From Pseudoxanthomonas broegbernensis (GTDB taxonomy: Bacteria; Pseudomonadota; Gammaproteobacteria; Xanthomonadales; Xanthomonadaceae), in the NCBI RefSeq assembly GCF_014202435.1, contig NZ_JACHGU010000010.1:1-54458 (forward strand): 54,458 nucleotides of DNA, given 5' to 3'. A model generated the notes under the pieces. That model did no database searches. It was not told the DNA's origin and saw only the letters and a program-made list of their open reading frames with translations. How positions within the stretch are numbered: the stretch's first letter is position 1; each line of letters begins with the position of its first letter. Of this stretch, positions 17,511-25,875 are shown one piece after another. Both the position numbers and the translations under genes were made by a program.

Positions 17511-20507
17511 ATGAGCAAGGCTTCGACGGGAATCAAGGGGCGCGGCATGGCGGTCACATGGCTCGCGTTGGCCATCTCCGGCGCGTTGCAGGCGCAGGAA
17601 GTGGACGGGGCGCAGCCCCGGACCCTGGACACGGTGGTGGTGACCGGCACCAACATCCGGGGCGCCAAGCCGGTGGGCAATACGGTTCTGACCATCGAGT
17701 CCGAACAATTGCGCGCCTCGGGCCGGGCCACCCTGGGCGACTTCCTGCGCGAACTGCCGGCCAACTTCGCCGGCGGCGTGGCCACGTCCGACAACATCCA
17801 GGGCGCGCAGGACGCCAGCTCGGCCGGCAGCAACCTGACCGGCGGCCAGGGCGTGAACCTGCGCGGCCTGGGCGCGCTGTCGACCCTGGTGCTGGTCAAT
17901 GGCCGCCGGGTGGCCGCCTCCGGCCAGTTCGGCGACTTCGTGGACCTGTCCAACATTCCGCTGGCGGCGATCTCGCACATGGAGGTGCTGCTGGACGGCG
18001 CCTCGGCCGTGTACGGCTCCGACGCGGTGGGCGGCGTGGTCAATGTCATCCTCAAGCGTTCCGGCGACGGCACCGCCGATACCGTCCTCAAGGTCGGCAC
18101 CACCACCCAGGGCGGCGGCGAGCAGGTACAACTGAGCCAGACCTGGGGCACGTCCTGGCAAGGCGGCGGCCTGTTCCTGGGCGTGGAGCATCATCAACAG
18201 AACCGGGTGCGCTCCTCCGACCGGAAGATCTTCAACGGCGGCGACTTCACCGACCGCGGCGGCTCCAACTGGCAGCGGGCCAACAACCGGGTCTCGCCGA
18301 CGGCCAACATCTTCGCCGGCGGCGCCGCCGGCAACGGGACGGTCCGCTGGACCGTGCCCGGCGGCAACGGGGTGGGCCTGACGACGAACGACCTGGTCCC
18401 GGTGGCCGATGGCGTGGGCAACACCTTCGACCCGTGGAGCAACCTCGACATCCTGCCCGAGTCCAGGCGCCACAGCCTGTTCGCCTCCTTCGAGCAGTCC
18501 CTGGGCGATTCGGCCCGGCTGTTCGGCGACCTGCGCTACACCCGCCGCGAGAACGACTACAACACCGGCTACCTGATGCTGTACGGCAACGTGCCGTCCA
18601 CCAGTGCGTTCCACATCCCCGGATCGACCAACAACTTCGGCGTGGTCGTCGACGACCTCGGGTTCAAGCGCATCGGCAAGGTGGACAGCCTGGGGCTGGA
18701 CCTGGGCGTGTCCTTCGACCTTCCCCGCGACTGGCGAGGGGAGGCGGCCGTCACCTACAGCCGCGAGGACCAGAGCCGCGACGGCCATGCCCAGCGCAAC
18801 CTCAACTACTACGACTTCATCCCCGGGGCGGGCGCGCCGGCGCAGGCGCCCAGCGCCACCGCCTGCGCCTTGATGGGCCTCACCCCCGAGAGCGTGGCCG
18901 CCCTGCCCGGCGGAGGCACCCCCGCGCAGCGGTACTGCGCCGCGCTGGGCTACACGGCATTCAACCCGTACTCCACCGAGCCGCTTCCGCGCGAGGTGGT
19001 GGACCAGTTGATCGGCTACGAGAACGTGGACTTCGATTCCTGGCTGGTGCAGGCCAGCGCCAAGGCCGACGGCACCGTGGCCGAGCTGCCCGGCGGCGCC
19101 CTGCGGCTGGCGCTGGGCGTGGACTGGCGCCGCGAGTTCATGAGCGGCCATCTGGATTTCAACACCCGCGGCACCCGCGATACCCACGTGCCCTACGGAG
19201 CGACCGCGCGCAACGTGCTGGCCACCTACGCCGAAGCGGCCATCCCCGTGGTAGGCAAGGGCAACGCCCTGCCGTGGCTGCGCGAACTGGAGCTTTCCCT
19301 GGCCGCGCGGCACGAGCGCTACACCGGCCTGGGCGAATACGAGACCACCAACCCCAAGCTGGGCATCCACCTCAAGCCGACCGACGCCCTGACCCTGCGC
19401 GGCAGTTGGGGCACCTCGTTCCATGCCCCGCCGATGCGCTTCATGTACACCGGTGCGCAGCCGGTGGGCGGCGGCAACGCGGCCAGCGTGCAGACGGTGG
19501 CCCGCATGGCCCCCTGCGACACCGCCCGGGTGCCGCTCAACGGGATCGTCGGCACGCCCGGCGGCGGCGGCAACTGCTCGTTCACCGCCTTGGTGGTGTC
19601 CGGCGGCGCCGGTCCGGAACTGCGTCCGGAGGAGTCCAGGACCTGGACCCTGGGCTTCGACTACTCGCCGGCCTGGGCGCCGGGCCTGAAGGTGGGGGCC
19701 GGCTACTTCAGGCTCAGCGTCGAGGATCGCATCGTCCGCATCCAGGGCGGCACCCTGCCGGGCATCCTGGACGAATACTTCGCCACCGGCACCACGCCGT
19801 ACATGGGCAGCCTGCGGCCCAACCCGGACCTGGCCGAGGTCCAGGGCCTGTTCGACGACCCGCGCTTCATCGGGCAGGTCGGCGTCGGACCGCAGCAGGC
19901 GCCTTCGGACGTGGCCATGATCATCTACGCCACGCAGAGCAACCTGGCCACGCTGCGCATGGACGGCGTGGACTTCTCGGTCGGCTACGGCTTCGACCTG
20001 GCCGACGGCAGCGTGCTGGACCTGTTCGGCCGCGGCACCTCGCTGCGCTCGTACGAGGTCAAGGGCTCGCCGGCCGACGACTACGTCGACCAGCTCGGCA
20101 GCTACAGCTCGCTGGGCAATCCGGTGAAGCTGCGCAGCCAGCAGGGCGTGCGCTGGAGCAAGGGTGAATTCTCCGCGGCCCTGACCGCCCACTACGTGGA
20201 CGACTACGAATGCCGGGTGGGCTGCTACGTGGCCGGCGCGAACGGGATGCCGGTGCTGGCCGCCGCGCCGGTGAAGATCGGTTCCTGGACCACGTTCGAC
20301 CTGAACATGGATTACGACCTGTCCCGCTTCGGCGGCATGTTCGACGGCCTGCGCATGGGCTTGGCCGCCACCAACCTGGCGGACAAGGCCCCGCCATTCG
20401 TCAACGGCGGAACCGCCGCCTCCGACGCCATCCCGGACCCGTACGACGCGGCCAATGCCACGGTGATCGGCCGCACCGTGAACCTGACCCTGAGCAAGCG
20501 GTGGTGA
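17511..20507 (+). CDS. TonB-dependent outer-membrane receptor, paralogue 1
   Basis: A 998-residue receptor. It has a signal peptide ending near LAISGALQAQ, a plug domain with TLDTVVVTGTNIRG and LRGLGALSTLVLVNGRR, DGASAVYGSDAVGGVVNV (residues about 160-180), a long beta-barrel, and a C-terminal aromatic residue (LTLSKRW). It is closely similar along its whole length to the receptor at 33188-36178. The ATG at 17511 has GAGGGGA about 10 nt upstream. The gene is followed without a gap (GTGA overlap) by a small exported protein and three periplasmic esterases, so the ligand is probably an ester-containing molecule such as a catecholate siderophore (inference). No TonB-box or transducer extension beyond the plug is obvious. 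Confidence 0.92.
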   Translation: MSKASTGIKGRGMAVTWLALAISGALQAQEVDGAQPRTLDTVVVTGTNIRGAKPVGNTVLTIESEQLRASGRATLGDFLRELPANFAGGVATSDNIQGAQDASSAGSNLTGGQGVNLRGLGALSTLVLVNGRRVAASGQFGDFVDLSNIPLAAISHMEVLLDGASAVYGSDAVGGVVNVILKRSGDGTADTVLKVGTTTQGGGEQVQLSQTWGTSWQGGGLFLGVEHHQQNRVRSSDRKIFNGGDFTDRGGSNWQRANNRVSPTANIFAGGAAGNGTVRWTVPGGNGVGLTTNDLVPVADGVGNTFDPWSNLDILPESRRHSLFASFEQSLGDSARLFGDLRYTRRENDYNTGYLMLYGNVPSTSAFHIPGSTNNFGVVVDDLGFKRIGKVDSLGLDLGVSFDLPRDWRGEAAVTYSREDQSRDGHAQRNLNYYDFIPGAGAPAQAPSATACALMGLTPESVAALPGGGTPAQRYCAALGYTAFNPYSTEPLPREVVDQLIGYENVDFDSWLVQASAKADGTVAELPGGALRLALGVDWRREFMSGHLDFNTRGTRDTHVPYGATARNVLATYAEAAIPVVGKGNALPWLRELELSLAARHERYTGLGEYETTNPKLGIHLKPTDALTLRGSWGTSFHAPPMRFMYTGAQPVGGGNAASVQTVARMAPCDTARVPLNGIVGTPGGGGNCSFTALVVSGGAGPELRPEESRTWTLGFDYSPAWAPGLKVGAGYFRLSVEDRIVRIQGGTLPGILDEYFATGTTPYMGSLRPNPDLAEVQGLFDDPRFIGQVGVGPQQAPSDVAMIIYATQSNLATLRMDGVDFSVGYGFDLADGSVLDLFGRGTSLRSYEVKGSPADDYVDQLGSYSSLGNPVKLRSQQGVRWSKGEFSAALTAHYVDDYECRVGCYVAGANGMPVLAAAPVKIGSWTTFDLNMDYDLSRFGGMFDGLRMGLAATNLADKAPPFVNGGTAASDAIPDPYDAANATVIGRTVNLTLSKRW

Positions 20508-21088
20508 GCCGGGGCATCGCCCGTTCCACCCGCGCCCCGTGCCGGCGGGCGGGCGGGCACCGGGGAGCGGCCGCCGCCGCGCTGCTGGTGGCGACGCTCC
20601 TGCTCCCGGCCCCGCGCCTGTCGGCGGAAGCCGCGCCGCCGCGGGTGCCCGATGCCTGGGAATACGTGGCCATGTCGCCCGAGCAGCGCCATGAACTGCG
20701 CGAACGCGTGCGCCTGCTGCCGCAGGCGCCGCGCCGCGCGTTCGATCGCGCGTTGATGGAGCAGGTCCGGAGCCTGCCGGACTGGCTGTACGAGGCGCTC
20801 AGCAACGAGCGCGTCGCGGTCGATTGCGCGGCCGGGCGGATGGGCCAGGAAGCGTTGCCGCCGCCGCCGGAACTGAGCGCGCGCCAGTACCTGGAGCGGG
20901 TGCCCCACCAGCGCTACCACTTCCGCCTGCGCGCCCGCGCGCTGCCGCCCCAGGAACGCCAGGGATACGAGGCCCGCCTGGCGGCCGAGCTCTCGACGCT
21001 GGCGCCATGGCTGCAGCGGGCGCTGGCCGAGGAGGCCGCGCGCGAGGACGCGCGCTACGGCCCGGTTCTGTGCCCGGCAGCGCCTTGA
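20504..21088 (+). CDS. Exported protein with two copies of a recurring esterase-linked module
   Basis: A 194-residue protein starting at GTG 20504, overlapping the receptor stop by 4 nt. It has an N-terminal basic stretch and signal peptide to about residue 42. Two copies of a module follow: WEYVAMSPEQRHELRERVRL at about residues 52-100 and RQYLERVPHQRYHFRLRARA at about 128-180. The same module sits at the C-termini of the esterases at 21121-23007 and 36241-37419. I do not recognise the family. The helix-rich, arginine-rich character and its link to TonB receptor/esterase genes suggest a periplasmic partner of the esterases. Function unknown. Confidence 0.8.
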   Translation: MSRGIARSTRAPCRRAGGHRGAAAAALLVATLLLPAPRLSAEAAPPRVPDAWEYVAMSPEQRHELRERVRLLPQAPRRAFDRALMEQVRSLPDWLYEALSNERVAVDCAAGRMGQEALPPPPELSARQYLERVPHQRYHFRLRARALPPQERQGYEARLAAELSTLAPWLQRALAEEAAREDARYGPVLCPAAP

Positions 21089-21120
21089 GACTCCCTGTTC
21101 CCGCTATGCCGGAGACCCGA

Positions 21121-23007
21121 ATGAAACGCGCACTCAGCCTGGCCATTCTTCTGGCGGCCCTGTCGTCTGCCGTGGCGCCCGCGGCGCCCCCACCTCCCCC
21201 GGATACGCCGGTGCAACTGCCGGGCACGCACGCGTTCGGGCTGCATTCCCGCGCCGGCCTGGAATACCGGATCTTCGTGTCCGAGCCGGCCGCGCCGGCC
21301 CCGCCTTCCGGCTGGCCGGTGGTGTACGTGCTCGACGGCAATGCCTGGTTCGCCCACGCCGCCCAGCAGGTCCGGGTGCGCGGCGGCAAGCGTCCGGACA
21401 AGACCGGTGTGCTGCCGGCCCTCGTGGTCGGGGTGGGCTATCCGGGCGACGCCTATATCAACAGTCCCAGGCGGACCCCGGACTTCACCCCGGACGTGCC
21501 GTTGCGCACGCCCAATCCGGCCGGGTGGGCCGCCACCGGGGGCGCGGACACGTTCATGGCCTTCCTGGTGGACGAACTGAAGCCGCTGATCAATTCGCGC
21601 TACGCGACCGACCAGGACAAGGAGATCCTCTTCGGGCACTCGCTCGGCGGCCTGTTCGCCTTGCATGCCTGGTTCAACCATCCCGCCGCCTTCGACGGGG
21701 TGGTCTCGGCCAGTCCCTCGACCTGGTGGAACGAGGAGGTCGCCCTGGACTGGGCCCGCCGGTTCGCCGGCAGCGCCGATGCGGCCGGGCGCAAGCAGCC
21801 CTTGCTGGTGGCCACCGGGGCCGCCGAACTGGAGTCGATGGTGGCCGGCGCGCGCGGCCTGGAGCGGATCCTGGCCGGCGCGACGGCGGCGGGCGCGCCG
21901 GTGCAGGTGGCGCTGCTGGAGGACGAGGACCACCTGTCGGCGGCGCCGGTCGCCATCAATCGCCTGGTCCGGCGCTTCCTGGCGCCGTCGCGGGACGACA
22001 TCGACCATGCCCTGGCCCTGCTGGCGGATGACGGCAAGGCCGATGCGCTGGTCGGCCGCGAGCGCAGCCTGGTCGGGGCGGCCGACGGCCGGGGCTACCG
22101 GGTGCGCGAGTATCGGCCGGCCGGCGTGGCCGCCGAGCAAGTGCGGCGGACGATCTACGTGCTGGAGGACGGCGAGGTCCTCCAGGCGGCGCTGCGCCAG
22201 GCGCGCGGATCGGCGGTGCCCACGGCGGTGGTCGGCTTGCGCCAGGGCGACGGCCGGCCGTTGCAGCCGCGCGCGTTCACGCCCACGCCCGACGGCGACC
22301 CGGAAAACCGGGCCGGCGCCGAGGACCTGCTGAAACTGCTGCACGCCCAGGTGGTGCCGGAAATCGCCGGCAGCCGTGGCCCGGGTGGCGAAGACCGGGT
22401 CCTGGTCGGCAGCGCCCGGGCAGGACTGTTCGCGCTGTATGCGGTGGCGAACGCACCGGAGACCTTCGCCGCGGTGGTGGCGGTGGCGCCGGAACTGGAC
22501 TGGCGCGGCGGCTTCGTCCTCAGCCCCAACGTGATCGGCCGGATCGGCCCGAAGCTGGCGGTGCAGGGCCGCGCGGCGCGGGTGGTCCTCCTCCAGGAAG
22601 ACATCGCCGATCCGCTGTCCGCGCGCCTGCGCCAGTCCCTGGAGGCCATCGAGGGCGTGCAGGCGCCGGGCCTGGCCCTGGGCGAGGCACCGGTCCAGGC
22701 CGTGGCGGCCGCCCTCGATACCGCCTTCGGGCTGGCGGATACGGCGCGTCCGGCGCGCATGCCGGTGTTCGCGGAGGACACCGGGCTGCCGGTACCCGAT
22801 GCCGACGCCTATGTCGCGCTGACGCCACAGCAGCGCTTCGATCTGCGCATGCGGTTGCGGGCGCTGCCCAAGCCGCGGCAGGACGCCTGGGTGCGCCGCT
22901 TCAAGTTCAACCTGGATGCGGCCCTGTGGTTCTACGAGCACCGGCTGCTGCACGAGGAGAAGACCCGCATGGACGCGATCAACGCCTACGAGGCTCCGGC
23001 CCCATGA
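21121..23007 (+). CDS. Periplasmic alpha/beta hydrolase, tandem Fes/IroE-like esterase with degenerate second domain
   Basis: A 628-residue exported protein (signal peptide to about residue 22). Residues about 35-290 form an esterase of the enterochelin esterase/IroE type: YRIFVSEP, VVYVLDGNAWF, nucleophile S174 in FGHSLGGLFALHAW, SASPSTWW, and catalytic H271 in EDEDHLS. Residues about 345-540 repeat the fold, but the nucleophile elbow reads VGSARAGLFALYA, so A432 replaces the serine. Residues 560-628 carry the YVALTPQQRFDLRMRLRALP module shared with the preceding gene. It probably hydrolyses siderophore-type esters in the periplasm; the second domain may bind ligand. The 3' end overlaps the next esterase by 4 nt. 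Confidence 0.85.
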   Translation: MKRALSLAILLAALSSAVAPAAPPPPPDTPVQLPGTHAFGLHSRAGLEYRIFVSEPAAPAPPSGWPVVYVLDGNAWFAHAAQQVRVRGGKRPDKTGVLPALVVGVGYPGDAYINSPRRTPDFTPDVPLRTPNPAGWAATGGADTFMAFLVDELKPLINSRYATDQDKEILFGHSLGGLFALHAWFNHPAAFDGVVSASPSTWWNEEVALDWARRFAGSADAAGRKQPLLVATGAAELESMVAGARGLERILAGATAAGAPVQVALLEDEDHLSAAPVAINRLVRRFLAPSRDDIDHALALLADDGKADALVGRERSLVGAADGRGYRVREYRPAGVAAEQVRRTIYVLEDGEVLQAALRQARGSAVPTAVVGLRQGDGRPLQPRAFTPTPDGDPENRAGAEDLLKLLHAQVVPEIAGSRGPGGEDRVLVGSARAGLFALYAVANAPETFAAVVAVAPELDWRGGFVLSPNVIGRIGPKLAVQGRAARVVLLQEDIADPLSARLRQSLEAIEGVQAPGLALGEAPVQAVAAALDTAFGLADTARPARMPVFAEDTGLPVPDADAYVALTPQQRFDLRMRLRALPKPRQDAWVRRFKFNLDAALWFYEHRLLHEEKTRMDAINAYEAPAP

Positions 23008-24896
23008 CGCCATCCCGCTTTTGCGCGCGCGCCGGCGCCTTCTTTCCGGCCCGTCCGACCCGTCTCGCGGCCGCCCGGGACGCGACCCTCGCCCGGGCCG
23101 TGCGCCGCGCCGCGCCGGCGCTCCTGCTCGGCGCATTGGCGTGGCTGCCCGCGCATGCCCGCGCGGCCGAGACCACCGCCGCCTCCAGCGTACCCGACGC
23201 GGCGTGCGCCGCCGCCGCTTCCCCCGCCTCCTGGAGCGAATACAGCGTCCCCGTGGAGGGAACCGAGGTCCGGGTGATGCAGGCCGACAACGGACGCCGC
23301 CACCGTGTGTACGTCTGGGCCCCGCCGGGTCCGGCACCGGCGCACGGCCGCCCGGTGATCTACGTGCTCGACGGCGAGACCACCTTCATGCTGGTGCGCG
23401 ACCTGGCCCTTGCGCTGGCGGAGCACTATCCGGGCACCGAGCTGCCGGTGGTGGTGGCGCTGGGCTACGACTACGCGCAGCCGTATTCGGCCGAGGCGCT
23501 GCGCGGCACCCTGGTCGAGCGCACCTTCGACTACACCCCGGCCGTGCCCGAGTCGCTGCTGGGCGAGTCGTTCAACGCGCAGCCGTGGCCGCCCAGCGGC
23601 GGAGCCGACGAGTTCCTGGACTTCATCGAGTGGCGGCTCAAGCCCGCCATCGCCGGCGAGCATGCGATCGACCCGGACCGCCAGGTCCTGATGGGCCATT
23701 CTTTCGGCGGGCTGCTCACCCTGCATGCGCTCTTCACCCGCCCGTACATGTTCGACACCTATGTCGCGTCCAGTCCTTCCCTGTGGTACGGCGCCGGGTA
23801 CCTGGGCCGGGCGCAGGCGCGCTTCGCCGAAGCCTGGGCCGGGCGCCTGGCCGGCAAGCGCCTGCTGCTGACCGTCGGCGACCTGGAGCAATCGCGCGCT
23901 CCGGACCGCGGCGAATGGGGCCGGGCCGAATGGCTGGCCGGCAACCGCATGGTCGAGGGGCTGGAGCAGATGGTGCGGCGGCTGGAGCCGCTGCGCGCCC
24001 TGGGGCTGGAACTGCGGTCCCGGCGCTATGAGAACCAGACCCACCTGAGCGTGAAGCCGCCCGCGCTCGACGAAGGGCTGCGTTTCGCGCTGCGGCCGCC
24101 GACGGGCGCGGGCCGGTCCAGCCCGGCCGGGGCGGCGTCCGCTGCCGGCCGCCCCCCCGTCTACCGCATGCCCGCCCGCCAGCGCTGGGAGATGGACGGC
24201 CACGAGGTGAGCGTGATCCTGCCGGTGTTCCCGGACAGCCTGCAGGCGCCGGAGGCGGGCTATCCGGTGGTGTTCCACCTGGGGGGATCGCCGGGCATCT
24301 ATGCCGACAGCCTGCGCCGGCTGGAAGGCGCAGCGGTGACCGAGCCGGCCATCGTGGTCGGCGTGCGCTCCCTGGATGCGGACCGTGCCGCCCCCGGCGA
24401 GGCGGCCCTGGCCGCGATCGGGCGCGCGGTGCTGCCCTGCCTGCGCGCGCGCTATCCGGTCGATGCCTCGCGCCTGTCGTTGCTGGCGCATGGCCGCACC
24501 GCCGCCGCCGCGCTGCGCGAACTGGGCCGCGACGGGTCCGCGTTCGGCACGGTGGCGCTGCTGCATCCGGATGCGGAGGCCATCGAGGCGGCCGCTGCCG
24601 ATCCGGGCCTTGCCGAGCACGCCAGGGCCGCGCGCGGTCGCCGGTTGCTGGTGATGGTGGGCGATGCGCCCAACGGCCGCGATGCGCCTGGTTCGGCGGA
24701 CGACTCCGACCGGGTCCCGGCCGCGGCGCAGGCGCTGGTCGGCCGCCTGCGGGCCGGGGCGCCGCGGGCACCGGAGGCCGGCGTGCGCGTCCTGCATGGC
24801 GAGGACAACGTCTTCAGCATCGCCGCGGTCGCCGAAGCGCTGATGTTCAGCGTCGGCCGCGCGGCTTCCCTGCGCGCCGTCGACCCCGGCCCGTGA
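23004..24896 (+). CDS. Periplasmic alpha/beta hydrolase, second tandem esterase with degenerate C-terminal domain
   Basis: A 630-residue protein with a long N-region and signal peptide ending near residue 54 (LPAHARAAE). The first domain (about 85-365) is an active-looking esterase: RVYVWAPP, VIYVLDGETTF, S233 in LMGHSFGGLLTLHALF, SSPSLWY, and H347 in NQTHLSVKP. The second domain (about 395-600) keeps the fold pattern (YPVVFHLGG, LSLLAHGRTAAA) but has G497 where the nucleophile should be. It lacks the C-terminal PEQR module. The start overlaps the preceding stop by 4 nt (ATGA). Likely role as for its neighbour: ester hydrolysis of an imported ligand in the periplasm. Confidence 0.83.
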   Translation: MTPSRFCARAGAFFPARPTRLAAARDATLARAVRRAAPALLLGALAWLPAHARAAETTAASSVPDAACAAAASPASWSEYSVPVEGTEVRVMQADNGRRHRVYVWAPPGPAPAHGRPVIYVLDGETTFMLVRDLALALAEHYPGTELPVVVALGYDYAQPYSAEALRGTLVERTFDYTPAVPESLLGESFNAQPWPPSGGADEFLDFIEWRLKPAIAGEHAIDPDRQVLMGHSFGGLLTLHALFTRPYMFDTYVASSPSLWYGAGYLGRAQARFAEAWAGRLAGKRLLLTVGDLEQSRAPDRGEWGRAEWLAGNRMVEGLEQMVRRLEPLRALGLELRSRRYENQTHLSVKPPALDEGLRFALRPPTGAGRSSPAGAASAAGRPPVYRMPARQRWEMDGHEVSVILPVFPDSLQAPEAGYPVVFHLGGSPGIYADSLRRLEGAAVTEPAIVVGVRSLDADRAAPGEAALAAIGRAVLPCLRARYPVDASRLSLLAHGRTAAAALRELGRDGSAFGTVALLHPDAEAIEAAAADPGLAEHARAARGRRLLVMVGDAPNGRDAPGSADDSDRVPAAAQALVGRLRAGAPRAPEAGVRVLHGEDNVFSIAAVAEALMFSVGRAASLRAVDPGP

Positions 24897-24952
24897 CCGC
24901 CTTCGCGCCAGGCATCATGCATCCGCCCGTTCGTCTCGAGGAAACCCCGCCG

Positions 24953-25813
24953 ATGTTCCTTCGCCGCCTTGCCCTGCCACTCGCCCTCCTGCTGGGATGC
25001 GCCGCCGCCGGGCCGGTCATGGCGCGCCAGGGCGCGGCGCCGGAAGGCGTTGCGGCGACGATCGCCGACGCACGCCAGTTCGACCTCCAGTCGGCGCAGG
25101 GGCACGCCTACCGGATCTTCGTCGCGGCCCCCCAGGGCGAAGCGCCGGCGGCCGGATATCCGGTGATCTACCTGCTCGACGGCAACTCGGTGTTCGGCAC
25201 CGCGGTGGAAACGGTTCGCCTGCAGCGCGCCGCCCTCGGCCCGGCGGTGATCGTGGCCGTCGGCTATCCGGTCGGGACGCCCTTCGACGGCCCGGCCCGC
25301 TTCCGCGACTACACCCCGCCGACCGATCCTCGGCACATACCGGAGAAGTTCGACCGCAGCGTGGTCACCGGGGGGCAGGACGCGTTCCTGGACTTCCTGG
25401 TCGCGCAGGTGCGCCCGCTGGTCGAGAGCCTGCATCCGATCGACCCGCATCGCCAGGCGCTGTTCGGTCATTCCCTGGGCGGGCTGTTCGTGCTGCACAC
25501 CATGTTCACGCGTCCGGAGCTGTTCCAGAAGTACGTGGCGGGCAGCCCCTCGATCTGGTGGAACGGGCGGTCGGTGCTGGCCGAGCTGGACCGGTTCGCC
25601 GCCCTGCCGAGCGCGGCGCGGCGCGATGTCGGCCTGATGGTGGTGGTCGGGGGCGAGGAACTGGGCCACATCGTCCTGGATGCGCGCGACCTGATCACCC
25701 GCCTGCCGCCCATCCGCGACCGTTACCTGGAGGTCGCCGGCGAAGGCCATGTGTCCGTCCTGCCGACGGCGATCAACGAGGGCCTGCGGTTCGCGCTCGG
25801 ATCCGGCCACTGA
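24953..25813 (+). CDS. Periplasmic alpha/beta hydrolase, single-domain Fes/IroE-like esterase
   Basis: A 286-residue single-domain esterase. Motifs: YRIFVAAPQG, VIYLLDGNSVFGTAVE, TGGQDAFLDFLVAQVRPLVE, nucleophile S174 in FGHSLGGLFVLHTMF, GSPSIWWNG and C-terminal GEGHVSVLP. The N-terminus is an export signal; LLLGC at residues 12-16 could be a weak lipobox, so it may be a lipoprotein. The ATG at 24953 follows GAGGAAA by about 7 nt; a GTG at 24893 overlapping the previous gene is an alternative. It ends the receptor/esterase operon. Length is close to IroE (about 300). Confidence 0.85.
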   Translation: MFLRRLALPLALLLGCAAAGPVMARQGAAPEGVAATIADARQFDLQSAQGHAYRIFVAAPQGEAPAAGYPVIYLLDGNSVFGTAVETVRLQRAALGPAVIVAVGYPVGTPFDGPARFRDYTPPTDPRHIPEKFDRSVVTGGQDAFLDFLVAQVRPLVESLHPIDPHRQALFGHSLGGLFVLHTMFTRPELFQKYVAGSPSIWWNGRSVLAELDRFAALPSAARRDVGLMVVVGGEELGHIVLDARDLITRLPPIRDRYLEVAGEGHVSVLPTAINEGLRFALGSGH

Positions 25814-25828
25814 GCCGGGCGCCGGGGA

Positions 25829-25847
25829 CGTCCGATCCTGCCGGACG
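25829..25847. terminator. Weak hairpin between convergent esterase and histidine kinase genes
   Basis: CGTCCG (25829-25834) and CGGACG (25842-25847) can form a 6-bp stem with a 7-nt loop in the 62-bp convergent gap. There is no U-tract, so the terminator call is tentative. Confidence 0.3.
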
Positions 25848-25875
25848 CCTGCATCCGCTCGGGCGCGTCGCGCGA

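Noticed and set aside
17448..20192. Long open frame (914 codons) antisense to the first TonB receptor, with a matching one antisense to the second (33056-35800)
   Set aside because: Both are shadows caused by high GC at third positions; they have the same length because the receptors are paralogues, and their translations are low-complexity and rich in Gly, Ala, His and Val.
24893..24952. GTG 24893 start of the single-domain esterase, overlapping the previous stop
   Set aside because: ATG 24953 has a good GAGGAAA site and begins directly with a standard signal peptide; the extension is not signal-like.
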